From Nyssa sinensis (lineage: Eukaryota; Streptophyta; Magnoliopsida; Cornales; Nyssaceae), in assembly GCA_008638375.1 (NCBI GenBank), contig CM018032.1, positions 57,355,382 through 57,419,381 of the forward strand: a stretch of DNA of 64,000 nucleotides. Direction: 5' to 3'. A program made the position numbers and the translations under genes. The notes under the pieces are model-generated. The model was not told the DNA's origin and made no database searches. It saw only the letters and a list, made by a program, of their open reading frames with translations. Positions 22,619-35,331 of this stretch are shown in pieces (position 1 is the first letter of the stretch; each line of letters begins with the position of its first letter).

Positions 22619-23299
22619 ATTCGCCCCATCCCAACGTTTACTGTCTCTTGGCGCCGACTCTGTTTTCTTCCCTCGGCGGATCCCTAGCCAAGGTTCTCTC
22701 TCTCTCTCTCTCTCTCTGTATATATATATGTATATATACACAGAAACACACTGAGATACACAGTCCGTTATCGTCTATTCATGCAGAAACTGTAGTCGTC
22801 ATTCAATTTTGTGCTGTGTCAATTGTGCTATTTTGAGGTAATTATAGTATGTGGATGACCGGGTCGTTTGTGCGCTACCATAATTTCCATCTATTCTATA
22901 TCTATAGTTAGTAAATACCAGAAACCCTAGCTTTTCTGTTTAGAGTAGATCTGACTACATACAAACGGAAACTTTGCCTTGTTTGATGTCGCGACACTTT
23001 TTGATCTGTTATTTGATTTCGTGTATTTATAGAGGGATCATTATTTATACGTTAGTTAGGTCCGTTTGGTTCATCAGAAAATAAATTATACTCCGCATCT
23101 GCAAATTTGTCTTAATTTATTTTCCTCCGTGGAAATTTTTTCTTTGTTTGTGATCCCAGATCTGTCAAAGAAACCGTGTGAAATATATTAATTAACGAAC
23201 AATTTATGTCTTGTTTGTCGTTCGGGAACTTTTTGGTGGAACATTAGTCTGAAATTCTGGTGTTGATATCAGCGACAGGCGTTTTTCTGCTTTGTAAAG

Positions 23300-24923
23300 A
23301 TGGATTTTTGTGATCTTCAGCAGAACAACGCCTTTGCAGCGGCTGGCGAGGAGATTAGAGGTCCTCACTCTATCTCTGACGGGAAGGGTCCAGTTTTTTG
23401 CCCTAAACCTCGGCGTGTTGGGCTTATGATTAACAATCCCGTGATGCCTTTGAGATACCAAGCGAGGTGATTAATTTTTTCATCAACTCATCTCTATTTG
23501 TATTTTTTAAGTATTATTCATTATCTAGATTATTAGGTATATATAATACTTCAAAATCTGACTACTAATTTTTTTTATTCTTCCAAATAACAGTAATCAA
23601 GCCGAGGTTTTTGATTTGAAAGCGGGGGCAGAACTTCTTGACATTATTCTCAAGAAGGTAAAGAGTTATATGTATCTAATTTTTTATATATATTATGCAC
23701 ACAAGCGCTTATACATATATATTTTTTAATATATTTTATGAACACAAACATATACAAGCATATAACTAAGTATTTTTGTTCGTCTATGTATTTATATTTA
23801 TTGTCATTATGTTTTATGGTCATAATTCTGAAGCAAACATAATTTGGATTGGAGAAATGCAATAATCATGCTGCTTTCATAGAATTTGGACGTAAAATTC
23901 ATCATGCGTATTGACCATTTATTTGGATGATTACTAGATTCTTGTTCATTGCTGGGAGTCATTTGATGATAGTTTGAAAGTAGGAATTTTCTTGTGTTTC
24001 ATAAATTATCTTGGTAAAGTAGCTGCATTTAATTTTTTGATTGCGAGAATTTGTTGTTCCATAGTTTCAGCAGGACATCTGATGTCAGATTGAGTTGCCA
24101 TTTGCTAATATTGGGAATTGGTTGTCCAATAGTTGCCTCCGGATTATCTTGCTTAATACTCCACAGCAGGAAGTAAGGGTCCGAAGAAATATAGATATAG
24201 ATGTATACATACACAAATACTTACTATTAGATATAGGGTTTCACCGTTTCATATTATAAACGAGGTATTGGTTGTGTTGATATTTGATACACATTCAATC
24301 ATTTCTGGGACACATTCAGACTCCCTTGCCTCTGAGAATTACCTGAATCACAACTTGTGGGATTTTCTTGCAACATTGGAACTAAATTCACCAAATGCTA
24401 ACAAGATGGGAGTCTCTATAAGATTCTTATGGCTTTAATTTACTCTAAAATTTCACCTTCACATGCCATGCTAACCAAATGGACTGATTAAATTACCACA
24501 GGATACCCAAGTGTGCATTTTATATCTTATTGATTGGACGGTTCTTGTTGATCATTAGACATTGGGGGTTTGCTTTAAATTACACCTCTGATTGATTGCA
24601 TTTTCTTGGTTTCACAGGAGGGTTTTGGTGCAGAACACTCAGCAAGCCAGTTAGCATCATCGCCACCATTTTTTTCTGGATCCCCTCCGAGCAGGGCTTC
24701 CAACCCATTAGTCCTAGATACCCGATTTGGTGATGAAAAGCTTACTGCTTTATCAGCATTGCCAAGCCCATCCCCATTGGGTTTATCTTCTCCATCTTCA
24801 TCAGCTTGTAAAGGAGGGTGTGTTAGGATGAAGTTTGGGAACAAACCAGCAGCAGTCAGAGTCGAAGGCTTCGATTGCCTTAATAGGGACCGCCAAAATT
24901 CCAGCATTCCTGCTGTGGCATAG
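23300..24923 (+). CDS. plant-specific Ser/Pro-rich protein of unknown function
   Basis: Three exons, 23300-23466, 23594-23657 and 24618-24923, with GT..AG introns and consistent phase, give 178 residues and no internal stop. It starts MDFCDLQQNNAFAAAGEEIR and continues with CPKPRRVGLMINNPVMPLR. Exon 2 encodes a short acidic/hydrophobic block (FDLKAGAELLDIILKK). Exon 3 holds a Ser/Pro-rich stretch (SSPPFFSGSPPSRASNPLV), LDTRFGDEKL, and a basic KFGNKPAAVRVEGFDCLNRD near the end, finishing SSIPAVA. No signal peptide or membrane segment is visible. I recognise the overall pattern as an uncharacterised land-plant family but can assign no function. The conserved-looking C terminus and clean frames suggest a working gene. 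Confidence 0.85.
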
Positions 24924-26254
24924 AGCTTCAGTTAACAAAACTGTACATACAAGAAAGCTGAACGCCCCAAGAGTCGAGAAACACAGCAAGTTTGACATGG
25001 AAAAAGGATGGAGTTCTGATTTGTTTTTTGAAGGGAACCGGTGAAGAGGGATTTTAATAACAAATGTATATGTAATATGTTTTTGGCCATTGATCAATCT
25101 CTGTGCAAATATCTGTAAGTAGTTGGAGTATCGGGCAGAAATACACACCTTATCTTTCACATGGAAGGTTTGGTGTGGTGCAAGTTGAGAGGTGGTTCTT
25201 TTGTAATATAAGAAGGATTTTTGAGAGGATTTTTGTTTTGCATTGACCGTGCGTTGAAAAAAATATGTATAGAGAGTTTCATGTAAATAGACTTTGGTGA
25301 TTTGTCAATACCTGGTTTTAAGTACCTCTTTGCTTGTGATAAAGAGTTTTTTAGTAGTTGTTTATGTTTCAAGTTTTTGCCTTTCTTTGTTTTCACAAGT
25401 AATCCCATTTGAACTACGAATTTATGCAAATTCGGCTTGTGTTCATGGGTTTCATCCCTGATATCATCTCAATTGCTTCGAAATGAAAATGATATATACG
25501 TTGTTAAAATTGCCAAGTGGATTGCTTGCTTTGTTACACAATTGTCTTCCTGCTCGGATATATAGATAAATTACTATTGATTGCCCAAGATGATAATTCA
25601 TAGATTTGGAACTCTGAATTTGCAGCTTTCCCATCACCATTTCTGTTGGGGTATGTCATACGCCAGTTGGATTATATGCCCTTGTTTACAAAACTCATTT
25701 AATTGTTTAACTATTTTTTAAAAAGTATTTTTATGTTAATTTTGTTTTTTCAAACTCATATAAAGTGTATTTGGAGGGCAACCGACACAAGTAATTGTTC
25801 AATGATTTTTGAATTAATGAGTTCAATAGTTCAAATGAAGGTTGCATATGTAGAAAATACATTAACATATATGTGACTTTCATCTATTTCATTGGAATAA
25901 TTGAATTTTTTTAAACCGACACACTCTGACAGATCAACTGTCATAGTTTTTGACATTCTAATGAAAACAGAGTCCTTGACTAAAATAAGAAGTTGTCAAA
26001 AAATTATTGTATGATCCGAGACCAATAGTTTCAACCAATCATTGAGTTGAGTTGTGATGTGATGTGTGTATGTTAAATTTTTAAGAGATAAGAAAATAAC
26101 TTTTATATAAATAATAGTTTATAATTGGTCAGAACTATTGATCTGATCAATATTCGAGATCATATAATAATTTCTCAAGAACATCACTTTTAACAAAATG
26201 TCAAGTGAAAACGACCACATGCTGCTCCTAAAAATTGATTAAGTTCTTACCAGA
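24924..26254. other. 3' flank and noncoding region
   Basis: The three-exon gene's 3' UTR should run a few hundred bases past 24923. Minus-strand ORFs at 24801-25429 are antisense shadows. The rest is AT-rich with nothing recognised. Confidence 0.4.
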
Positions 26255-26545
26255 ATATCATCAAACTCAAACTTAAATTTAAATAAGAGTAAATTCTTTT
26301 GTAACTTTTGCTTAAATTCATACTAAATCAATTTTTACCCGAATTTGATCCAAATTATTCAGTATAATAGTATTTACATACTCAAATCAATATTCAAAAG
26401 ACAAATTTAAAACTTCTAAGACATGATAAAAATTTTATTTTTAGAATAATGTGAAACTTTTTTCAAAAAAATTAAAGTAAAAATTAACCAACCATGTACA
26501 GAGCTTCAACGAAGCTTTTATTATGTAAAAAATTGAGTAACCGGG
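26255..26545 (+). mobile_element. decayed MITE, same family as the MurB/ABA4 intron copies
   Basis: Shares words with 16,233-16,501: ACTCAAATCAATATTC, AAATTTAAAACTTCTAAGAC, GCTTCAACGAAGCTTTTATT. Ends are eroded. Confidence 0.45.
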
Positions 26546-27832
26546 GCCTCAGCCATGGCCAATGTCTTTTTGAAGTACGAACTACGTAGGGAGCCTACAA
26601 TACTTGTGTGTTTCTTGCATTGATAGTTGAAACCGACCTTTCTTGGCTTCTTCAACAGGAAAACCAAGTGAATGCAACGTTGGACCTGTTTACTGAGTAG
26701 AGGTGAAATTCGAATTCCATTCCCATTTTATTTATTTATTTATTTGTCGGAATGAGTTGCAAATTCGAATTCCATTCCAAGTTTTTTTCCTCCCGGTAAA
26801 ATACCGAATTGTACTTCCTGTTATCCGCGGTTTCAAATGAGTTTTTTTTGCTTTTCCTCCGTTTGTTTGCTCGGAGAACGGAGGGTAAGAAAGTGTGAGA
26901 AGCTAGAACCTAGAACTAGATAGTGTTTATTAGCACTGGCTGAGTCGCATTTTTATTTTCTCTTTAGTACTGTGGTAAAAAGTTAAAATCCATCTCAATT
27001 TCTTCTCTTTCCCGCTTTTTCTTAGGTACCGAACGAGCCTCCATGTTCCCTTGTTTAGTCTTTCGAATATTTTAGGTGAGCTGTTTTCTTTTGATACTGA
27101 ATGATCCGGATAAACTTTTTCCCCTTATTTTTTTAGTTTTTATGAATAGTTTAAATTGCTAGATTTTTGTTCTTTTCCTTTGTTGCAGTGAAGGCATCTC
27201 TTTGGTTTTCAGTGATTTTGTTCCTTTTCTGCATTCTGTATTTGAAGTATATTTTCCAAATTTTCCACTTTCTTTCTCACGGGAAAACAAGCTAATTTTT
27301 TTAAAAAAACAACCAAAATACAATATGGAATGTTGTTATGGTTAATATCATCCTTAGAAAAGTGGAAAATTATGGATTTTCATATCAATTTCGTAATAGC
27401 AATAGCATTTTTATATAGTAAGCGACCCAAATCACCACAAGAACTCCCTCAAATGATGCATAAACATTCTATTTAAGAAATGACCAAGTACCATCGTACG
27501 TTGTGATTTTTTCATAGCACATGAGGTAAGTCTGTGGTAATCCATTGGAGATACAACATCTTTCATTGGTTCATAATAGAGGATGATTATGTGCCTTCAG
27601 ATGCTATGGAAATCAAACAGAATGATTTTATTGTCATGGGAAATGACAAAGTGCACTTATTGACTGCACTGTGAACATAGTTGCATTCTATAGTTTTCCC
27701 TCCCTTCCTCTCTCTTTCTCACAGACACACATTGTACTGCCCTTTTATTTCATTTACAGATTGACCGAGGACAATCTACAAAGCTGATGGGGTGCAGAAA
27801 GCCAACCACTCAAGAAATGGGTTCAATTAGCT
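26546..27832. other. noncoding region
   Basis: Contains a TTTA microsatellite (about 26727-26744). The 26,800-27,190 stretch has T-rich tracts and AG..GT-like signals, as in plant 5' UTR exons, but no downstream ORF supports a protein gene. A noncoding transcript is possible and unproven. Confidence 0.3.
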
Positions 27833-28190
27833 GAAGTGCATAACTTCAGCAGATTACAATCAAGATGTGAAGGCAGCTAAATTGTTCCGACAATCTAAAA
27901 TGCGCGGTGTATTCATATATTAAGTTTCCTTTCTGCTCTTCATTCTTGGGTTGCTCAGCTACCTATCTTCCAACGAGGAGGATATGTTAGTATGCTCAAG
28001 ATTCCCATGCTTATTGAAGTGCTTAACTTTAATCGAGCACAATCAAGATCCGAAGGCAGCTAAATTGTCCTGTCAATCTACACTGCACGGCATATTCATA
28101 TATTTTGTGTCCTTTTGTTCTACATTCTTGGGTTGGTCAACTGTCTATCTTTGATCAAGAGGACATGTTAGTATACTCAAGATTCCTATC
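27833..28190 (+). repeat. tandem duplication, 183-bp unit
   Basis: Copies at 27833-28015 and 28016-28190 share GAAGTGC.TAACTT, GAAGGCAGCTAAATTG, CATATTCATATATT and GTTAGTAT.CTCAAGATTCC. The 67-codon ORF crossing the junction is not conserved between copies, so I do not call it a gene. Confidence 0.8.
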
Positions 28191-29307
28191 ATCTGCTTTC
28201 CTTTGACGTCAGCCTTCTGTTACTAGTCACCAGAGTTCTATATACTTAAAGAATATCATCTGCTGAAAATTTTTGCAGGAAAAATATCAAAGTTTTGAAT
28301 GTGGGAAACAAGCCCTGGGGAGAAACTTTACCATTATAATTGGACTCTTGCAAGTACCATTTGTGTGGGCTTAAATCATCGAGGTGGTATGAAGTGAAGA
28401 TATCATATCCTGCTACTGATATGGATGTTCTGTTTATGTTGTTGCCTATTTGGTGATTAATCTGTGACACTGCCTATTGTATTGTTGTTGAAAAGCATAT
28501 GCCTGTGAGCTTTTCCATACAACTGAAGAGAAGAAATTCAGACTTGTGAGGCTGAAGTGGAAAAGAAAATCACTCAATACTTAAAAGTCAATTTTCAAGG
28601 TCAATAGTCTTGACTTGCTGAGTGATCAGGTATATATTTTTTCAGTACCTTGGAATGAGTTTTTTCACCATATTTTGAGAATCTTTTAAACATATAGTTC
28701 TGGTCAAGGTTGATATATTTATTGTTGATTGCAGAATGCAGACCCTTCTGGGATTGCTACAATGCAGCATGGGCATGAGAGAAGACTTGTCATTTTTTAT
28801 ATAAGTAAGCCTGATATCCTTTATCAAGCATGTTTTGTCTGATAGCTAGTCAAGAAGATGGAGGAAAGATGTGGGAAGTACAAAACTGATAAGGAATGTA
28901 ATAAAGAATTTTCAATCCCTTATACATTTGGTCTGTCAGGTGGAATTTAAATCTCTTGAATTTCTTAATATAGCTTGATTGAGTTTCATGATATGAAATT
29001 TCAGAAGAATTTTACTTTATGGAAGTTCCATTTCCTGTCTGCCTTTGGAGCTTTACTTTACGTCTTTATCGAGTTCAATCAAAACCTGAATACAAATCAG
29101 ACGCCATTATATTGTTACCAATCAAGAGTAGTTAGTTTAAAAACAATTCAAATGAATTCTTGAGATGGTTTCTCTTGAACGCCAAATACATTCAACTGAT
29201 AAATAGAAGGTAACTTGTATTATTATTCAAAGATTTTGAGCTGTATATCTGAATAAAAGAACCAACATGCCACATATGACCTGGGGCAAATAGTGTTGTA
29301 AGAATAT

Positions 29308-29341
<34 letters not shown>

Positions 29342-30905
29342 TATACATTTATATTTTTGTTATAGTCACCCTGTCATTGTAGACTCTGATGAAGATCAAA
29401 ACAGTTAATAAACCATCCACGTGCTTGATATTTGACCTTAAGAGTGCTAATGAATCAAGCAAGCCAAACATGATTTTTTTTTTAATTGAATTTTAACGGA
29501 TGAAACATTCAAAATTTACCTAGCTTTTGTAACATATGCTGAAGGCTTTCTGTGATTTTTGCACGTGTATGCTCTTATCTAAAATCCAAGGAAACTGTCA
29601 AGAAGACTAGGCTTTTCTAATTAATCTACTTGGACGATGCATATATATATAGATATATATATATATATATATCAATAAAAATGAATAAATAAATAAAATA
29701 AAAAACATGTCATTGAGGATAAAAAGAAAAAAAAATAGGGCATGTCTGTGACACCCTTAGGCCTTAGCCTATATTACTGAGGATGGTTTTCCTATCTTCA
29801 ACATTTTCTCCATGTATACCAATAATCTTGTCTACCATCAGCAAAAAGAGACTACGGAGTGATGCTATTAAATTTATCAGTAAAGATTTCATTTGTTCTT
29901 CCTTTTTTAGTTGTTGTTGATGTATTGTTTAAGTTTTAGCACCAGCTGCTTTACATATTTTGTATTCTTCAAGACGGAAACCATTAGTTTTGCCTCTTTT
30001 TTTTTCTTATTCAACTATAACAGATTTTTTCATGAAGCTCTAATATGTTGTATATTTCATGGCAGTTTGTGAAGAATTATATTAAGGGCTCCTGGGCAAA
30101 TTGGCGGTTTGGGGTCAGAATCCTAATTTTTCTCTGTTTGGGATTTATAATAACATGTTTTCTTCCATCAGTTCTGTGGCAGAAGCATGTACAGTCATGG
30201 TCAGTTAACCAAACTCCTCATAAGGATTTTTATTTGCCACTTGAATTTTGGAATGGATTGACATTTTGTTAAAAGCAGGGTGTCATGTTACTTATTTGGT
30301 CCATGATATATAACATTTCTGCAGTTTTGTGTAATTTATAAAAAAATCTTTACATTAGTTATTGAATCTTGTCATAAATCTTAAAAGCTTATATCCATTT
30401 CTTGAAAAAGCCTTTATATCCACATTTAATTTTAAGCTTATCACATCCAAGTTTTTTATGTAATCTGAATGTCAGGCATGCTGGTTCTGGTTTTGATACT
30501 GATTCTGACCCCCAAGATATGGACGTTTATTAACCTCTCCTAGATGACATTCTGACCCCTCCTCCTTGTGAAAATATTACACTTCTTATTTTATCTAGAC
30601 ATGATCGGACTACTCATGTTTTCTATAATGGCAGTAGGTAAGAACTCCATTATAATGATTTGCTGGGGACCACTGTGATACTTTGGAATATAATGGTAAG
30701 TGATATACCGGTTGTTGTTTCTATGACAAACAGTTGAACTGTTATTCCTGTTTTTAGGGTTAATGAAGGTCAATTTCACCCATCACCCCTACAATTGATA
30801 ATGTTGTGGTGTGTTTGGAAATGAAAGGCTGGCCAAGGATGTCCATAACCAGGAGGAAGTGAGGAACACAATTGGGTGAGGAAATAAAACTATCCTACCT
30901 CTGTA
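28191..30905. other. noncoding region with AT microsatellites
   Basis: No gene found. AT dinucleotide runs lie at about 29308-29341 and 29641-29672. The ORFs at 28975-29163 and 30045-30272 have hydrophobic stretches but no family resemblance and no splice support. Confidence 0.4.
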
Positions 30906-32027
30906 CAGGGGTGGAGCCAGGATTGTTTATATGAGGGGGCCAAACTGATAAAATATTATTATTATTATTATTATAAGAATTTGAAACACTATAGTTATAG
31001 ATAAATACCAAAAAGATTCACAAATTTGATATCAAAGTGGTGCCATGTTTTAGAGAGTATAAATCATCTATTATCCAAAATCTTCAATGTAGATAACCAA
31101 ATAATTTGCAAGAAAAAGTCAAGAGATAAAATTAGAAGAATACCTTTGGTAAGAGACAAGCTACTGCCAAAGAAAGTAGGTTAGACTCTTAAAAGGTACT
31201 ATCCATGATATATTTACATTGCAACTCTGGTGCATTTTCAAATGATCAAATCAAAACATAAAATCTTACAAAAATCGAAAACCACAAAACCAAACCCAAG
31301 CAATATTAAAAAATTTACTTTAACAAAATTATAAAGGAAAAGAAAAATAGAAGAGAGAAAATGTAAACACACTTTGAGAGATTTCAGGAATCAGAGGAAA
31401 AAAAAAATGAATTCCATACTCTTTTCTGTAACTTTGTTTGGAGATTGAGGGAAAAAGGGTGAATAGGAAAATAGACAGAGAGAAACATAGAGAGGGGGGT
31501 GATTTGAAACTTTAAACCAAAATGCCAGTGATGGAGGGAGAGTGCCAAAAAAGGTACAAAATGTATCTGTTGATGTACATTGACCAAAGTGAGAAAAAAA
31601 TTGCTTCTATCTCTTATAGATGATCAAGTTCATTTGAGAGAAATATGTGCAGATGAGACAATAATTTAATTTGAGGGACCAAGTACTTGAGTGCTAAGTG
31701 TAGGCTTAGGTGTTATATATATATATATATATAAAATATTTTGTGGGTTCTTTTGTTATGTGAAAGACAAGAAAAGGTTGACAGATAGAACCAAAAATGC
31801 ATAATGGGAGAGAGGGAGAGTTAGCAAATGGGTAAAGTCCAGGTGGATCAGTGAGTAAATGGGTTAGAGGTTGCGTGGGTTTCTATCTTTTTTGACATTG
31901 AGGGGGCCACTAATTAAAAACAGAATTGTGATAGTTGGTTTTTTAGAGGAACGTGTGCACATCTTTAAAAAAAATTCAAAGCCATGGGGGGGCATGGCCG
32001 CTGCCTGTCCCCCTACCTCCGCCCCTG
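30906..32027. mobile_element. non-autonomous hAT-like element, 1.12 kb
   Basis: Left end CAGGGGTGGAGCCAGG and right end reverse-complemented CAGGGGCGGAGGTAGG are near-perfect terminal inverted repeats of a common plant hAT type. Flanks CCTCTGTA (30898-30905) and CCTATGCA (32028-32035) agree at 6 of 8, fitting an aged 8-bp duplication. No transposase is present. An AT microsatellite is at about 31713-31733. Confidence 0.75.
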
Positions 32028-32035
32028 CCTATGCA

Positions 32036-33091
32036 GTTTATAGTTTCATGCAGACATATACAATCATGATATTATAAACATAATATTATTTCCTAAAAAA
32101 TCATGGAATAATCTGCTGTTGTTGGGTGAATATCAAATGAGTAAATATATGTATTTAGAAAACTCTTATAAAAGAAGACATGCACGAATATATATCGCAT
32201 GCCCATACTATATGGTTTGATTAGGAGGCAATCCTGCATTAGATGAGCTAATGTCGAAGAATTTTTGGAAGTGGAATATTTCGTGGATAAAGAGTGCTTT
32301 ATGCCATTTGAGTTAGAAGAGGTGCCACAGTTTGATGCTATATTATGGGGTTTTTAAGGTTTGGACTAACAATTAGCTTGGGAAATGGAGTTTTAGTAAA
32401 TTACTTTGGAAATAAGTGCTGCAGTATAGGTTGAGTTTCTGTGTGATATTAACCTATGATCTAAATGGCCATTGCCTTCTTCCCGAGTGTGGGGCATCTT
32501 CTCCACCCGGATGCATGGATTATTGCCAGTTCTGCTTAGGTCAAGGGTATGGCATTAAGACCAGGTTTGGAATTAATTGGCTAAGTAGAGGGGTGAACAC
32601 GAAGTTTTTAAGTGGATTGAGTCCATTGACCAAGCATGGACTCGATCAATTAAATCATGTCATGCGTACGTGTCATCTAATTTTTAGGAGATAAAAAAGT
32701 TGTTTTTGACTACGTGACTTAAAATGATTAGCCTGGTCCATTGACTTGTAAGTCATGATTGGCGTGGTGGACCCAGGTCACCTAAATTTTTCTTGGGTGA
32801 ACAACCTAAATCGGTGAGTGCAGTGGCTGCCCAAAATGTAAGCAGGTGAGGTGGATGTTATTTGAAGCTTTTTATGGTGCAAGTGAGAATTAATCAGTTA
32901 GCTCAAAACCAGATACTGTTTATTTATTATTTTCTTCACTTCTCAGACTTTTTTTCTGCTGAATCTGAAGAAATACTAGGGCAGATATTCAATTTAAAAC
33001 TTTTCCCATGAACAAATGGTGCAAATATTATTTGGTGGCCTCTGAATATTGAAATATTAGAACAGCTCATTGGTCTGATGATATTGTGGGG
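32036..33091. other. noncoding region
   Basis: No supported gene. The 92-codon ORF at 32416-32694 shows no domain or splice context. Confidence 0.4.
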
Positions 33092-33420
33092 TTGGTTAGT
33101 GCACTCTGCACTATTTCGAAATCTTAAAAGAGTTATATTAAGTAATTATAATTTATTATAGGTAGTTTTGGTAACCAAAAACATGAACATATTTGGTAGC
33201 TTGGTTAGTGAACCATGGACTATTTCGAAATATTCGAGTTAATTAAGTAATTATAATTTATACCTGTAGTTTTAGGCCTTTTGGCAATCAATTTTGTATG
33301 TGTCGTGCGTACTGTCATATCATTACATAGTTGGTCCTAAACATGAACGTATTTGGTAGCTTGGTTAGTGCACTATGGACTATCTCCTGTCATATTATTA
33401 GTTAGCTGGTCCTAATCTGG
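33092..33420 (+). repeat. three degenerate tandem copies
   Basis: TTGGTTAGTG starts units at 33092, 33201 and 33361. It is followed by CACTATGGACTATTTCGAAAT-type sequence, AAGTAATTATAATTTAT and ACATGAACATATTTGGTAGC. Unit lengths differ (about 109 and 160 bp; the third is truncated). Confidence 0.75.
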
Positions 33421-33452
33421 AAAAAGCTTGGTGGAAAAATTATATATAAAAG

Positions 33453-33525
33453 TGATGCTGCCCAGGATCGAACTGGGGACCTTTAGTGTGTAAGACTAAC
33501 GTGATAACCACTACACCACAGCATC
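33453..33525 (-). tRNA. tRNA-Val (anticodon UAC)
   Basis: The minus strand gives a 73-nt cloverleaf. The acceptor stem GATGCTG pairs with CAGCATC plus discriminator A. Box A region is TGGTGTAGTGGTTATCAC. The anticodon stem TTAGT/ACTAA closes the loop CTTACAC, giving UAC (Val). The T arm is CCCAGTTCGATCCTGGG, with an intact box B. There is no intron. A short T run (33436-33440 on the complement) just downstream could serve as the polymerase III terminator. It looks functional. Confidence 0.93.
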
Positions 33526-33807
33526 TAGATATTCGGAGTGATGGAAAACAAATTAATAACAGAGAGTGACTGCACTCTGCCCAGCTGCCAACTTTGATTC
33601 AAGCACACTATCGTATCTTCGCCGAGACTATTGTTACCTTTTCTGGATCCGAAACTTCCTCTCTTTCCTTATCGTAAGAGATTTTCCTCTCTTTCCTTAT
33701 CACGAGAATGCATGAAAAAAAGGAAGCCGACGCCATTCACAACTGCATGTGTATATCCAAACCCTAATAAGTAATAGTTATACACAGACACTCCCTCCCT
33801 CCCTCCC

Positions 33808-33821
33808 TCTATATATACATA
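33808..33821 (+). promoter_or_regulatory. TATA-like box of the small acidic-protein gene
   Basis: CTCTATATATACAT lies about 70 bp before the proposed ATG at 33884, after a CCCT repeat (33792-33807). Spacing suits a plant core promoter with a short 5' UTR. Confidence 0.5.
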
Positions 33822-33883
33822 TAGTGAGAGAGAAAGAGATCAATATATATGGGCTCCATGCATGAAGGCAAGAAAAGAAAGAG

Positions 33884-34240
33884 ATGCAGGAAGAAAGCTC
33901 AAACATGGTGGATCCCACTAATGGTGTATATGTTGAAAGGACAATGATGGCATTAATGATGAAAGAAACAAGTTTGGGGGTGATGGAGAATAAAGAGGAA
34001 TCGGTTAAGGTTGAGGAGGAAGAGGGTGAGATCAAGAATGGGGCTGGAGATTTTGTTGGTAGTTGGGCTGATTACTGGCCTTGGAGCTTCGAAGAGGAGA
34101 GGATGATGTTGGGATGGATTTGGTATCCGTATTCGGATGAAGAACTCATGAGTTTTGATGTTTATGCAGAGGATGAAGAGGTTCTTTGGGGAGATGATTT
34201 GTGGAATCTGAAAGACATCAAGAATATACCAAATTCATGA
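33884..34240 (+). CDS. small acidic Trp-rich protein, unrecognised
   Basis: An intronless 118-codon ORF, strongly acidic and Met/Glu/Trp-rich. After MQEESSNMVDPTNGVYVERT comes a Glu run (VKVEEEEGEIKNG), then FVGSWADYWPWSFEEERMML, GWIWYPYSDEELMSFDVY and WGDDLWNLKDIKNIPNS. There is no signal peptide or membrane helix. The aromatic/acidic core resembles a protein-interaction or activation segment, but I do not know the family. A TATA-like box is close upstream. ATGs at 33849 and 33862 lie upstream in the other two frames; the first opens a ~33-codon reading frame overlapping this start, so translation may be damped. G/A-rich codon use differs from the surrounding AT-rich noise and supports a real gene. 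Confidence 0.6.
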   Translation: MQEESSNMVDPTNGVYVERTMMALMMKETSLGVMENKEESVKVEEEEGEIKNGAGDFVGSWADYWPWSFEEERMMLGWIWYPYSDEELMSFDVYAEDEEVLWGDDLWNLKDIKNIPNS

Positions 34241-34780
34241 ACAGAGACAAAGAGAACTGAATCTATATATGTACTGTGTTTGTGAGAGAGAGATATGGAT
34301 CTTTCTCGCTCTTGTGTATTCTTTTCTTCTCTCAAAACATGAGTTAGTGCAATTTATGGGAAAGGATTACAAGTCTAATACTTCTAATTGCAATTATATC
34401 ATTGCTGAACCACTCTCTGGTAATACATAATATTTGATCTGGCATATATAGCAAACTCTTCCATCATTGATCGTTAGGCATAACTTTCTATCAATTATGT
34501 AGTTATCCGTCATATGATACAAATGTTAAATTATCTAAACTATCCTTTTCAATTATATAGAAGAGCTAATTGTTTCGGTCGTCTAATGGGATTGTAAAGT
34601 AATGATTGATTGTACAATACAATTTTCGTTGACAGAAAAAAAAAAAATGTTCCACTCCCCAACCCATTCACTAGGCCAGAACCCGAAATTAGCATCAAAG
34701 AATTTAATTAGCTTCATTAGAATCAATTAAAGGACATGCGGTGAGAGTCGTATGCTCGGATGTTCTTTTGAGTACAGGGA
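34241..34780. other. 3' flank, noncoding
   Basis: 3' UTR and spacer of the small acidic-protein gene. No other feature seen. Confidence 0.4.
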
Positions 34781-34932
34781 GGACCGGAACCTCGCCTGCT
34801 GGTGTGGGGAGAGACATCTTGCCACCTCATCTAGTGCAGAATCCACCTCGAATGCTCTTAACAAGGAACCTGACTTGCCGCACCTCGGATGCTCTTAACA
34901 ACCATATAATTAAACAGATTTGATCATCACAT
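34781..34932 (+). repeat. left copy of a direct repeat flanking the Copia element
   Basis: CATCTTGCCACCTCAT, GTGCAGAATCCACCTCG and GATTTGATCATCACA also occur in the same order at 39,764-39,880. This copy has an extra internal repeat ending CGGATGCTCTTAACAA. The Copia element inserted between the two copies of this older duplication. Confidence 0.75.
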
Positions 34933-35257
34933 TGTTGAATAAAATAATTACAGAGAGGCAATATAGATAAATGCAGAGGGAGAGGTGTATTATTCAGTGC
35001 AAATGAACTGCCTTATATAGGCATATAAAGAACATGAAAAGAGGCCACGTTGCCATATCTTCTCCTACAAAATCTACAACCACTAACAGCTAGAGACTAG
35101 GAAGCACTCACTCAACTACTTGCACAAGACCAGGAAATTAGCATAACTAACAGACCCACTAACTCCACTAACTTCAGAATTAAGCTAACAATTATTAAAC
35201 TGAAAAATAGCAATAAACTCAGTCAACCCATCACGTGCTGGTGTTGTAATTTCAACA
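34933..35257 (-). repeat. 3' LTR of the Copia element
   Basis: 325 bp, differing from the 5' LTR at one position I could find. It carries a TTATATAGGCATATAAAG block that could serve as TATA/poly(A) signals. Confidence 0.95.
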
Positions 35258-35331
35258 CTCCCCCTCAACACCAGCTCTCGTTCTTTCAACCATGCTCAGC
35301 TGATAACGAAACTTCTCAAACTTGCCAATGC

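Noticed and set aside
24801..25429. Minus-strand ORFs of 119 and 90 codons
   Set aside because: They overlap exon 3 and the 3' UTR of the plus-strand three-exon gene and lack any domain.
32416..32694. 92-codon plus-strand ORF
   Set aside because: No family, no splice or promoter context, and mixed composition typical of noncoding sequence.
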